Source: Peptoniphilus duerdenii ATCC BAA-1640
GTDB lineage: Bacteria; Bacillota; Clostridia; Tissierellales; Peptoniphilaceae
Assembly: GCF_000146345.1 (NCBI RefSeq)
Contig: NZ_GL397071.1
Coordinates: forward strand, 1,423,591-1,487,590
Direction of reading: 5' to 3'
DNA length: 64,000 bases
The position numbers and the translations under genes are program-made. Position 1 is the stretch's first letter; the number at the start of each line of letters is the position of its first letter. The notes beneath the pieces are model-generated. The model made no database searches, had not been told where the DNA came from, and worked only from the letters and a program-made list of their open reading frames with translations. Below, piece by piece: positions 25,122-33,987 of the stretch.

Positions 25122-26453
25122 TTATCTCTCCACTTCCTTTCCATAATAATTTTCATAGTTTTTCCTATACTGAACAAGTTCAGAAAATTGTTCTTTATTC
25201 AAAGAATACTCTTGCATAAGGGTGTTCTTTTTTTCTTGCAATTCATCGAGTTTCGTTAGTATTTCTTTTGTATTTGGTAGTTTTTTATAGTTTTCTAAGA
25301 TTTCTTTAGCGGCTATTTTATAGACGGAAAGTTCACTATAATATTCTTCTTCAAATTGCCTATCTTCAGGATTTTTTTTGTGGTATTTATAGATTTCATG
25401 ATACTTATTTATAGTATTTATATTTTCCATATCTTGGGATAAACTCTTCATCTCAGTTTCAATTTTCTTTATTTTATCTAACAAATCTTGTCTATCATCA
25501 GCAGATTTTTTGATTAGATCATCGAGTTGTGTAATTGAATTAATTCCCTGTTCTCTAAGCTTAATTATTGAATCAGCCATTGTTTTGATATTATGTTTTC
25601 TTGCCCAAACTTCATAACCTTTAGAGGACTTAGCCTTTGTATTAGTAGATATATTAATGACATTTCCTATTCTTTTTTTAATAGGATTAGCTTTGTTCAT
25701 AATAGCTAAATCTATTCTTTCTTTGATTTTTTCTTCAGTATAATCTTCTCCGATAGTCTTAGCTCTTGTAAATCTTTGCTTATCTTTATGACGAAAAGCA
25801 ATGTGTTTACCAAACTTAATTTCATAATCAATAGATTTCATATTTTCTAAAAACTCTTCCCATGAGTTAGACCTATTAATCATTCTATCTATATCAAATT
25901 GTAGTTTAGACTTCCAAGAATTTCCTTTCTTGTTTTGGTCATATTCGTACCAAGATTTACCTGCAGTTTTATATTTTCTTTTGTAAGCTTCATAATATTC
26001 ATCAATGACTGAAAGCTTATTTTCTTTACATAATTCGTCACTTTGATACCTAATTTTATGGTAAGATTTTTTATTAGATTGGTAGCATTTGCCAGTTTTG
26101 TAATTAACATTATTAAAAATAATATGGTTATGGATATGCCCTCTATCTACATGAGTTGCAAGAACAAATTCATAATCTTCTTTTAAAATTTTTTTACATA
26201 ATTCCATGCCAATTTCGTGAGCTTTTATAGGATCAACCTCTCCTGGTAGAAAAGATTGAATTAAATGTCTAGCTAAAACTGTACCTTTAGTATCATTGTC
26301 TTCTCGTGTTTTCATAAATTGAATATGGGCAGTAGATGGATAACATTTAAATGAAGATACCAAGACTTTTTCATCAGTTTTTTCACTCTTAGTTATATAG
26401 TCTATTGCCAAATTTAGAGTTGATTTTATAGGATGTATTTTTGTAATTGCCAT
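25122..26453 (-). CDS. MOBP-type relaxase
   Basis: The protein (443 residues) belongs to the relaxase/mobilization nuclease family (Pfam 03432). The N-terminal domain contains A-I-D-Y-I-T with the probable catalytic tyrosine near residue 20, the R-H-L-I-Q-S-F segment, and the metal-binding H-V-D-R-G-H-I-H-N-H-I-I-F (about residues 105-120). The C-terminal half is a coiled coil. It starts directly after mobC and is in the opposite orientation to the surrounding ICE genes. Unlike the first relaxase it lacks the K-x-S-I-[IL] C-terminal motif. Confidence 0.9.
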   Translation of the reverse strand: MAITKIHPIKSTLNLAIDYITKSEKTDEKVLVSSFKCYPSTAHIQFMKTREDNDTKGTVLARHLIQSFLPGEVDPIKAHEIGMELCKKILKEDYEFVLATHVDRGHIHNHIIFNNVNYKTGKCYQSNKKSYHKIRYQSDELCKENKLSVIDEYYEAYKRKYKTAGKSWYEYDQNKKGNSWKSKLQFDIDRMINRSNSWEEFLENMKSIDYEIKFGKHIAFRHKDKQRFTRAKTIGEDYTEEKIKERIDLAIMNKANPIKKRIGNVINISTNTKAKSSKGYEVWARKHNIKTMADSIIKLREQGINSITQLDDLIKKSADDRQDLLDKIKKIETEMKSLSQDMENINTINKYHEIYKYHKKNPEDRQFEEEYYSELSVYKIAAKEILENYKKLPNTKEILTKLDELQEKKNTLMQEYSLNKEQFSELVQYRKNYENYYGKEVER

Positions 26454-26454
26454 A

Positions 26455-26811
26455 TTAGTCACCAGAACTTTCTTTTGATTTATTAAGAAGTAGGGAATGG
26501 ATCTGCCATATTTCTCTTGATAATTTTTCTATCTGCTTATTCATTGATTCAATTTCATTTTTGTAAATAACACCAGTTGTATTAGTAGCTTTTGCAATCT
26601 GGTTTATGTTATTTGTTACATTTGAAAGTAGCCATTGTAGGTTTCTAAATGGTTCTAGGTCTACAACATAAATCTCTTTTTCCAATACGCATTTTCTAAG
26701 AAAGTGAGACATAGTTTTACAATTAGCAAGTTTCATTTTCTTTTCAAAAACTTCTTTTTCTTCATCTGTTAAATATATTTTTAGTTGATTATTTCTTTTT
26801 CTATTATCCAT
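26455..26811 (-). CDS. mobC: MobC-type relaxosome accessory protein
   Basis: The 118-residue protein is a ribbon-helix-helix DNA-binding protein: K-I-Y-L-T-D-E-E-K-E-V-F, then M-S-H-F-L-R-K-C-V-L and the family segment N-I-N-Q-I-A-K-A-T-N. MobC proteins help the relaxase open oriT. The start at 26811 follows AGGAGATAT on the minus strand. It is translationally linked to the relaxase gene. Confidence 0.85.
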   Translation of the reverse strand: MDNRKRNNQLKIYLTDEEKEVFEKKMKLANCKTMSHFLRKCVLEKEIYVVDLEPFRNLQWLLSNVTNNINQIAKATNTTGVIYKNEIESMNKQIEKLSREIWQIHSLLLNKSKESSGD

Positions 26812-26843
26812 AGTATATCTCCTTATCATAAATTATTGGGGTC

Positions 26844-26938
26844 TTAGGGTTCTCCCTAACAAGGTAAAATTGATAAAAAAAGAAGCAGTCCATAAAGGTT
26901 CTGCTTCATCAATTTTTCGTAAGTGGGTACTCACTTAC
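26844..26938. other. Putative oriT upstream of mobC
   Basis: Upstream of mobC lie TTAGGG-ttct-CCCTAA (26844-26859), a terminator-like hairpin around AGAAGCAG and CTGCTTC (26881-26917), and GTAAGTG-ggtact-CACTTAC (26919-26938). Clustered inverted repeats just before mobC are where oriT lies in MOBP elements. The remaining 26939-27060 has no gene. Confidence 0.4.
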
Positions 26939-27060
26939 TGTGCTTGCTATTAAAGTTATAAGCGTTAAGCGTTTATTCAGTTTTATTAATTATACCGCAT
27001 TTAAATAAATTAATTAAGAAGTATACGGTAGAGTAGAGCAAAATTTATAATTTGATTGAT

Positions 27061-27111
27061 ATTGAAAATATTTTTCAATTAAGATATAATAAAAACCGAG
27101 GGAATCCTCGG
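27061..27111 (+). promoter_or_regulatory. TetR-operon promoter, operator and leader hairpin
   Basis: TTGAAA (27062-27067) and TATAAT (27085-27090) are 17 bases apart. The perfect inverted repeat ATTGAAAATATTTTTCAAT (27061-27079) covers the -35 and part of the spacer, a fitting TetR operator. CCGAGG-gaat-CCTCGG (27096-27111) forms a hairpin at the expected transcript start and may stabilise the mRNA. Confidence 0.75.
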
Positions 27112-27140
27112 AAAATAATTGAATGATTGGAGGTATTTTA

Positions 27141-27734
27141 TTGAAAGATAAGGAAACAAAAGTTGGTCAAATTAGAAAAAAAGAAATTCGAGATGCAGCA
27201 ATGAGATGTTTTTTGAATAAAGGATTTCAGAATACAACAATGGAAGATGTGATTAAAGAAGTTGGCATGAGCACAGGTGGTGTCTATCATCATTATAAAA
27301 GCACAGCTGAAATGCTTAAAGATTTAATGCTTGATGGAAATCAGTATAGAAATAATTTAATTGATAATTATTTAGAAGCTCACATAGGTCAAGATAAATA
27401 TGAACAGATGAGTGAAATTTTAGTGGATAAGTGTCTACCAGATACAGATATTACTAAGGTTTATTCTCTTTTATTACAATCAAAAAAATATAATGAAGAT
27501 TTAGAAAAGATGTTTCAAGATTTGAAAACAGAAACAGTAAATCAATTAGATTCAATATCTAATAAATTAGGAATTGATTCAAAGATTTTTGAAGATGGTT
27601 TTTTAGTAAATTATATAAATGGAATGATATTAAGCTCGCAAGTTCTTAATGCAAGAGATTCATATGATGAGAATAGGAAATATCTAAAAGATACAATTTT
27701 AAATTATATTTTAGATTTAGAAAAAAATAGATAA
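27141..27734 (+). CDS. TetR/AcrR family regulator
   Basis: The 197-residue protein has the TetR helix-turn-helix: I-R-D-A-A-M-R-C-F-L-N-K-G-F, T-T-M-E-D-V-I-K-E-V-G-M-S-T-G-G-V-Y-H-H-Y. The C-terminal domain is all helical and would bind an effector. The TTG at 27141 is at good distance from GGAGGT; an ATG at 27123 lies before that site. It heads the ECF/ABC/MATE operon and probably represses it. Confidence 0.85.
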   Translation: MKDKETKVGQIRKKEIRDAAMRCFLNKGFQNTTMEDVIKEVGMSTGGVYHHYKSTAEMLKDLMLDGNQYRNNLIDNYLEAHIGQDKYEQMSEILVDKCLPDTDITKVYSLLLQSKKYNEDLEKMFQDLKTETVNQLDSISNKLGIDSKIFEDGFLVNYINGMILSSQVLNARDSYDENRKYLKDTILNYILDLEKNR

Positions 27735-27751
27735 CTAAGGAGGTTTCAGAA

Positions 27752-28333
27752 ATGAATAAAAAATTAGAAGTTAGAGATTTAATTAATGTTGGTTTGTTTG
27801 CAGTACTTGGGTTTATTTTTATGCTAATAGGCTCATTTACAGCTATGGTTCCTGTTTTGATGCCAATTGTTCCCTTAGTACAGGGAATTTTAGTTGGACC
27901 TAGTAACATGCTTTTTTCAACAAAAATTAAGAAGCCAGGAATGCTTTTTATTCAAACAATGCTAATATCTTTAGCTTATGTCATCATGGGTCATGGTCCA
28001 TGGGCACTTTTAACAGGAGCAATTGCAGGATTTATTGGAGAAATAATATTAAAATCAGGCTCTTATGACAGTAAAGGAAAATCTAGATTAGCATTTTCTT
28101 TTTCAAGTCTTTGCACTTTAGGAAACTATGTTCCGATTATCATCTCAAGAAATGAGTATGCACAAGGGCTTTTAAATCAAGGTTATAAGCAAGAATTTAT
28201 TGACACAATGATGAAAGTTATGCCTGATTGGATTTTAATAGTTATGGCTATTTTAGGATTTATTGGTGCTTTTGTAGGTTGTAGCTTAGGAATTGTGTTT
28301 TTGAAAAAACATTTTTCAAAAATTGGTAAGTAA
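27752..28333 (+). CDS. MptD-family ECF transporter S component
   Basis: The 193-residue membrane protein has about five hydrophobic helices, the N-terminal D-L-I-N-V-G-L-F-A-V-L-G segment and the M-G-H-G-P-W-A region typical of MptD-type substrate-binding components of energy-coupling-factor importers. It would bind the substrate in the membrane. The next two genes supply the T and A components, so the operon encodes its own dedicated ECF importer. AAGGAGG precedes the ATG. Confidence 0.8.
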   Translation: MNKKLEVRDLINVGLFAVLGFIFMLIGSFTAMVPVLMPIVPLVQGILVGPSNMLFSTKIKKPGMLFIQTMLISLAYVIMGHGPWALLTGAIAGFIGEIILKSGSYDSKGKSRLAFSFSSLCTLGNYVPIIISRNEYAQGLLNQGYKQEFIDTMMKVMPDWILIVMAILGFIGAFVGCSLGIVFLKKHFSKIGK

Positions 28334-28357
28334 GAATTAGGGAGCGGGTTATTAGAT

Positions 28358-29059
28358 ATGATAAGGATAGATTTTAGAGCAAAATTATTTTTAATGATGG
28401 TTATTTCTTTTATTATGACAATTGGAAATATTCAAAGCCTAAATCCTATATATTATGTATTAATATGTATGCTCCCTACTTTTTTATTATTTTTATCTGG
28501 ACATATAGAATCCGGGATTAAATCAATCATACTTTTTATAATATTGAATATTATAGAAATTAATATTAGGGAATTAAATGATTCTATAATATTATCACTT
28601 ATACACATAGTTATAATTATAATAAAAAGAGTTTTTGCACCTATGGTTATGGGAAATTATATAATTTTAACGACTAGTGTAGGAGAAGCAATTTGTTCAT
28701 TAAAAAAGGTGAAGTGTCCTGATCAGATAGCCATTCCTGTTGCGGTTATGGTTAGATATTTTTATGCAACAAGAATTGAGTATAGACAAATAAAACAAGC
28801 TATTTATTTGAGGGGTATAAGTTTTAGGAAATTTTTAAAGAATCCTATTTTATTAATTGAATATAGGATAATCCCACTATTGATGACCCTATCAAATTCT
28901 GCTGATGAATTGACAGTAGCTTCATTAACTAAGGGTCTTGCTGTCAATCAAAATAGATCAAATATTAGAGAAGCAAAGTTAACATTTGCTGACTATTTAA
29001 TTTTTTTTGTTTCTATTTTAGTTTTATTTTTTTATATAAGAGGTAGAAAATATGCTTAA
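28358..29059 (+). CDS. ECF transporter T component
   Basis: The 233-residue protein has membrane helices in its first half and the coupling motifs of EcfT/CbiQ proteins: A-I-Y-L-R-G-I-S-F near residue 150 and the later A-S-L-T-K-G-L-A segment, both of which contact the ATPase. It overlaps the following ATPase gene by eight bases. It transmits ATP-driven motion to the S component. Confidence 0.8.
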   Translation: MIRIDFRAKLFLMMVISFIMTIGNIQSLNPIYYVLICMLPTFLLFLSGHIESGIKSIILFIILNIIEINIRELNDSIILSLIHIVIIIIKRVFAPMVMGNYIILTTSVGEAICSLKKVKCPDQIAIPVAVMVRYFYATRIEYRQIKQAIYLRGISFRKFLKNPILLIEYRIIPLLMTLSNSADELTVASLTKGLAVNQNRSNIREAKLTFADYLIFFVSILVLFFYIRGRKYA

Positions 29060-30443
29060 AATAAGAAAGCTTGATTTATCTTTTGATGATGAAAATATCT
29101 TAAAAAATCTAAATTTTGAATGTAAAGCTGGTGAAATTACAGTTATTACAGGACATTCTGGATGTGGAAAAAGCACACTATTAAAAGCAATTAATGGAGT
29201 AATACCTGAATACCTTGATGCTAATATTAATGGAGAAATAAAATATAACAGCCTAGATTTACTTAGTAAAAATATATTTGAAAGATCATGTATTATTTCA
29301 AATGTATTTCAAAATCCAAAATCTCAATTTTACTGTATGAATTCCACTGAGGAGTTAGCCTTTCAGCTAGAAAATAGAAATACTGACAAGTCAGAGATAA
29401 TCAATAGAATAAAGAAATACTCAAAACTCTTAAATATAGAATACTTATTAGACAAAAATATATTTGATTTATCTGGTGGAGAAAAGCAAATGATAGCACT
29501 TGCAGCTTGTGCAATTTCTGAAAATGATATTATTTTATTAGATGAACCATCTTCATCATTAGATAATGAATCTATAGAAAGGTTAAAAGAAGCCTTAGTG
29601 AAATTAAAAGAATTAAATAAGATAATAATTGTTGTGGAACATAGATTATTTTATTTAAAAAATATAATGGATAAGCTATGTATTATTGATAATGGGTCTT
29701 TAAATTTATACGAAAAAGAAGATTTAAATGATTATAATTTGAAAGCTATTGCAGAAGGATATGAACTTAGAACATTTAATAAAATAGAGAAAAGTGATTT
29801 AGAAATTAATAAATATTATAAAGTGAATTTATTGGATGATAAAAATAATTTTAGCAATGGAGATTTATCATGTCATAATTTTAAGAAAAAATATGAAAAG
29901 AATAAAATTTTTGACTTTAGTATTTCCTTTAATAAGGGAGTAAATTTTATCATTGGAAAAAATGGAATAGGGAAAAGTACTTTCATTAAATTATTGACCG
30001 GTATTACAAAAGGTCACGGAGATGTATTTGTTAATCAAAAAAAAGTTACAAAACAAAATAAAGAAATTTTTATGGTAATGCAAGATCCTAGCTCCCAGCT
30101 TTTTACAGAAAGTGTATTATCGGAAGTATCAACAGTAAGTGAAGATAAAAGCCTAAATGAAAAAATGTTGGAAAAGATGGGATTATTATCAAAGCTTGAA
30201 AAACATCCTCAAAGTTTATCGGGAGGAGAGAAGCAAAGATTGTTGATTGCTATAGCAAGGCTTAGTAATAAACCTATTATTATCTTAGATGAGCCTACAA
30301 GTGGATTATGTAAACCACAGATGAATACATTAATTAATTTCCTACACGATATGGAGAGAGAAGGAAAACTCATTATAATTATTACACACGATTTTGAATT
30401 TATAAAACACTGTGATGGTACAATATATGAATTTCTAAAATAA
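29052..30443 (+). CDS. ECF transporter duplicated ATPase
   Basis: The 463-residue protein contains two ABC cassettes. The first has G-H-S-G-C-G-K-S-T, L-S-G-G-E-K-Q-M and I-I-L-L-D-E-P-S-S-S-L-D; the second has G-K-N-G-I-G-K-S-T, L-S-G-G-E-K-Q-R and I-I-I-L-D-E-P-T-S-G. Such double ATPases replace the EcfA/EcfA' pair. It completes the importer with the S and T components encoded just upstream. Confidence 0.85.
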   Translation: MLKIRKLDLSFDDENILKNLNFECKAGEITVITGHSGCGKSTLLKAINGVIPEYLDANINGEIKYNSLDLLSKNIFERSCIISNVFQNPKSQFYCMNSTEELAFQLENRNTDKSEIINRIKKYSKLLNIEYLLDKNIFDLSGGEKQMIALAACAISENDIILLDEPSSSLDNESIERLKEALVKLKELNKIIIVVEHRLFYLKNIMDKLCIIDNGSLNLYEKEDLNDYNLKAIAEGYELRTFNKIEKSDLEINKYYKVNLLDDKNNFSNGDLSCHNFKKKYEKNKIFDFSISFNKGVNFIIGKNGIGKSTFIKLLTGITKGHGDVFVNQKKVTKQNKEIFMVMQDPSSQLFTESVLSEVSTVSEDKSLNEKMLEKMGLLSKLEKHPQSLSGGEKQRLLIAIARLSNKPIIILDEPTSGLCKPQMNTLINFLHDMEREGKLIIIITHDFEFIKHCDGTIYEFLK

Positions 30444-30478
30444 AATGCAAATGGATACAATTATGGAGGTGTTAAATT

Positions 30479-32221
30479 ATGAAAGAAAAAAGTCCTGCTG
30501 TAATATTGTGGGAGCTTGCATATAAGGAACATTCAAAGTTAAAAACATCTGTATTTATAGCAAGTATCGGTGTTATTGCCGGAATTGTTCCATACATTGC
30601 TGCAAGCCGTATTTTAGTCTATTTATTAAATGGAATTGCAGATTTCAAGGTCTATTTTTTATGGATGGGAATAGGTCTGTTATCTTATATTTTAAAATCT
30701 GTTTTATACTCTACGGCGTTATCTGTATCTCATAAAGCGACTTTTAGTGTATTGAAAGATATTCGCTTGAGAATGATTGATAAACTTCCGAAGATGCAGT
30801 TAGGAGAAATAATCTCTGTTCCAAGCGGAAACTTTAAGCAGATTATAGTGGATCAGGTTGAAAGTATGGAGAAACCGCTCGCTCACCTGTTGCCTGAAAT
30901 GACATCGAATCTCTTAGGTTCTTTGAGTATATTTATTTACTTATTATTTCTTGATTGGAGAATGGCTCTTTTATCATTAGTATCCATTCCTGTGGGGATG
31001 CTTTTTATGGGACTCGTAATGAAAAATTATGCTGTTCAATATGAAGGATCTGTAAAGGTAAATCGAGAAATGAATTCTGCAATTATTGAGTATGTTAATG
31101 GAATAGAAGTGATAAAAACATTTAATCAAGACAAGAGATCGTACGCAAAGTACAAAGATAAAGTCATTGCAAATGCAAGATACTTTTATGAATGGATGAA
31201 GAGCTGTCAGTTACCTGTATCTTTATCTAAAAACATATCTCCTACTACAATGATCACAGTGCTTCCATTTGGTTGGTATTTCTACATTAGCGGCAGTTTA
31301 AGTGCAGAAGTATTTATATCTGTAATTATTCTATCTTTAGGTATTGCAGGACCTTTACTTGAAACAATCAATTTTGTTGATGGTCTTGCTAAGATAGGGA
31401 CTATTGCAAATTCTATTAACTTAATTTTAGAAGGAAAAGAACAAAAGCATTCTGATAGAGAAGTGACTATCCAGCAATATAATATTGATTTACAAAATGT
31501 AAAGTTTGGATATGAAGAAGAAAAAGAAATTCTTCATGGAATATCCCTAAACATAAAAGAAGGTACAACAGTGGCTTTTGTTGGACCAAGTGGAAGTGGC
31601 AAGTCAACTTTAGCAAAATTAATAGCTGGATATTGGGATAGCATGGAAGGAAATATAAATATTGGTGGACACAATCTTAAGGAAATTCCATTAAAGCAAT
31701 TATATAGTTTGACCGCCTTTGTTTCTCAGGATAATTTTTTGTTCAACGAAAGTATTAGGGAGAATATAAGAATGGGCAATCCAAGTGCCAGTGATAAAGA
31801 AGTAGAAGACATTGCTAAGAAATCGGGTTGTCATGATTTTATTATGAAAATGGAACATGGTTACGATACGGTTGTCGGAAGTAGTGGGAGCCATGTTTCT
31901 GGTGGAGAAAGACAAAGAATATCAATTGCAAGAGCAATGCTCAAAAATGCACCTATTGTAATACTTGATGAAGCTACTTCATATATAGATCCTGAAAATG
32001 AAGTGATTATAAAGCAAGCTTTATCAAAGCTTATAAAAGATAAAACGGTGATTATTATTGCTCATAGGTTATCAACTATAACAGATGCAGAACAAATATT
32101 CTTAATTGAGAATGGAGAGCTTGTTTCACATGGTAAGCATGAAGAACTTATGGAAGATTCTGAGTTATACCAAAAGATGTGGAATGCCCATATTGGAGTA
32201 AAGGATGGTGAAATAAAATGA
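30479..32221 (+). CDS. ABC half-transporter (membrane + ATPase), first of pair
   Basis: The 580-residue protein has six membrane helices (about residues 20-310) and an ATPase domain with G-P-S-G-S-G-K-S-T, V-S-G-G-E-R-Q-R and V-I-L-D-E-A-T-S-Y. It has exporter architecture, but pairs of this type next to MptD-like ECF genes resemble the YbtP/YbtQ and Irt importers of metallophores. It overlaps the next gene by four bases, and the two products should form a heterodimer. Import of a siderophore is a hypothesis from context. Confidence 0.85.
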   Translation: MKEKSPAVILWELAYKEHSKLKTSVFIASIGVIAGIVPYIAASRILVYLLNGIADFKVYFLWMGIGLLSYILKSVLYSTALSVSHKATFSVLKDIRLRMIDKLPKMQLGEIISVPSGNFKQIIVDQVESMEKPLAHLLPEMTSNLLGSLSIFIYLLFLDWRMALLSLVSIPVGMLFMGLVMKNYAVQYEGSVKVNREMNSAIIEYVNGIEVIKTFNQDKRSYAKYKDKVIANARYFYEWMKSCQLPVSLSKNISPTTMITVLPFGWYFYISGSLSAEVFISVIILSLGIAGPLLETINFVDGLAKIGTIANSINLILEGKEQKHSDREVTIQQYNIDLQNVKFGYEEEKEILHGISLNIKEGTTVAFVGPSGSGKSTLAKLIAGYWDSMEGNINIGGHNLKEIPLKQLYSLTAFVSQDNFLFNESIRENIRMGNPSASDKEVEDIAKKSGCHDFIMKMEHGYDTVVGSSGSHVSGGERQRISIARAMLKNAPIVILDEATSYIDPENEVIIKQALSKLIKDKTVIIIAHRLSTITDAEQIFLIENGELVSHGKHEELMEDSELYQKMWNAHIGVKDGEIK

Positions 32222-33951
32222 TAAGTGCCTTAAAGAAAATTTTAGACTTCTCAGGTGATGAGAAGAAAAATGTATACCATTCTATATGGGTAAGTTTCTT
32301 GTTTGCAATTTTTCACATGCTCCAAATCAGTGCAATATACATTATTGTTAAAGCTATTGTTGAAAAAGATATGAGTATGACACCTGCATGGATTGCTTTG
32401 ATACTTCTTGTTATAAGCATAGTTGGCAGAAGTGTTGCAAATTATTATTCACAGTTACAGCAATGCCATGCAAGTTATTTTATGGTGGCAAATAAAAGAG
32501 TTGCAATAGGTGAAATGCTCAAAAAAATACCTATGGGATTCTTTAATGAAAATAATATTGGTGAAATCGTTGGAATTTCTACAACTGTTTTGGAAGATGT
32601 AGAAAATACTGCGGCAATGGTTATGGTAAATACCTTATCTGGTTTTATTAACACAATAATTTTTACAATAATGATTTTGGCTTTTGAATGGAGGATCGGT
32701 CTTATTGTTACAATTGGATGCTTGTTGTACTTATTAATTCTTTCAAAAATGGAAAACAAGTCAAGAAATGTTCTTCCTAAAAGACAAGTGGCATCGGCAA
32801 AATTAGTTGACACTATTTTAGAACAAATAGGTGGAATGGCTGTTATAAAATCCTTCAATTTAACAGGGAAAGGAGATGAAAAAGTCAGAGATGCTATTGA
32901 AAATAGTAGAAAAATAAATCTTGATTGTGAAAAACTGTTTACACCTTATACGATTTTGCAAAATATTCTTTTGGATTTGTTTAGCATTTTGATAATAGGT
33001 GCAGGTATTTTCTTTTATATTAATGGAGAACTTTCATTCTTAAATACAGTTATGACGATTATAATTTCTTTTCTTGCTTTTTCTCAAATAAAATTGGCAG
33101 GAAGTGCAACAACCTCTCTCAGAGTTGTTAGTGGATCTATTGAACAAACAAAGAAGTTAGAGGAATTTCCACAGATGGATATTGATGGAAAAGACATAAA
33201 GCCTACTACTTTCGATATTTCTTTTGATAATGTAGAGTTTTCATATTCAGGCAAAAAAATCCTTGATGATATTTCGGTCAAGATACCACAAAAACAAATG
33301 ACAGCTATAGTTGGAGCTTCAGGAGCTGGAAAAACTACATTTTGTAATTTGATAGCGAGATTTTGGGATGTAGAGAAAGGAGAAATCAGCATAGGTAAAC
33401 ATAATATTAAAGAATATTCATTGGAGTCATTAATGAGACAAATTAGTATGGTTTTTCAAAATGTTTATTTATTTCAAGACACTATTGAAAACAATATAAA
33501 GTTTGCCAAGCCAGATGCTACTCATGAGGAAGTTATAGAAGCTGCAAAGAAAGCGTGTTGTCATGAATTTATTATGAAACTTCCTGAACAATATGAAACA
33601 GTTATAGGAGAGGGAGGTGCAAGTTTATCTGGTGGAGAAAGACAAAGAATATCTATAGCAAGGGCTATGATAAAAAATGCCCCGATTATTATTTTTGACG
33701 AAGCTACTGCAAATGTAGACCCTGAAAATGAGGATAAACTACAGATTGCTATGGAAGAACTTACAAGAGATAAAACTGTAATAATGATTGCACACAGACT
33801 AAAAACCATAAAAAATGCAAATCAAATTCTTGTCTTGGCTAATGGAAAGATAACGCAACAAGGTACACATGAAGAACTTATTCAAGTTGATGGTATCTAC
33901 AAAAAATTTGTTGAAGCAAGACAAGTGGCAGCAAAGTGGCAGTTGTCATAA
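32218..33951 (+). CDS. ABC half-transporter (membrane + ATPase), second of pair
   Basis: The 577-residue protein has the same layout as its partner: six helices, then Walker A G-A-S-G-A-G-K-T-T, signature L-S-G-G-E-R-Q-R and Walker B I-I-F-D-E-A-T-A-N. Both ATPase sites look intact in this pair, so neither half appears to be a silent partner. Translation is coupled to the upstream gene by an ATGA overlap. Confidence 0.85.
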   Translation: MISALKKILDFSGDEKKNVYHSIWVSFLFAIFHMLQISAIYIIVKAIVEKDMSMTPAWIALILLVISIVGRSVANYYSQLQQCHASYFMVANKRVAIGEMLKKIPMGFFNENNIGEIVGISTTVLEDVENTAAMVMVNTLSGFINTIIFTIMILAFEWRIGLIVTIGCLLYLLILSKMENKSRNVLPKRQVASAKLVDTILEQIGGMAVIKSFNLTGKGDEKVRDAIENSRKINLDCEKLFTPYTILQNILLDLFSILIIGAGIFFYINGELSFLNTVMTIIISFLAFSQIKLAGSATTSLRVVSGSIEQTKKLEEFPQMDIDGKDIKPTTFDISFDNVEFSYSGKKILDDISVKIPQKQMTAIVGASGAGKTTFCNLIARFWDVEKGEISIGKHNIKEYSLESLMRQISMVFQNVYLFQDTIENNIKFAKPDATHEEVIEAAKKACCHEFIMKLPEQYETVIGEGGASLSGGERQRISIARAMIKNAPIIIFDEATANVDPENEDKLQIAMEELTRDKTVIMIAHRLKTIKNANQILVLANGKITQQGTHEELIQVDGIYKKFVEARQVAAKWQLS

Positions 33952-33987
33952 GTTATAAAAATATTGAAAACAACTGGAGGAAGTCAT

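Noticed and set aside
30479-33951. Assignment as a multidrug exporter
   Set aside because: The fold allows it, but the dedicated ECF genes in the same operon favour uptake; the substrate is left open.
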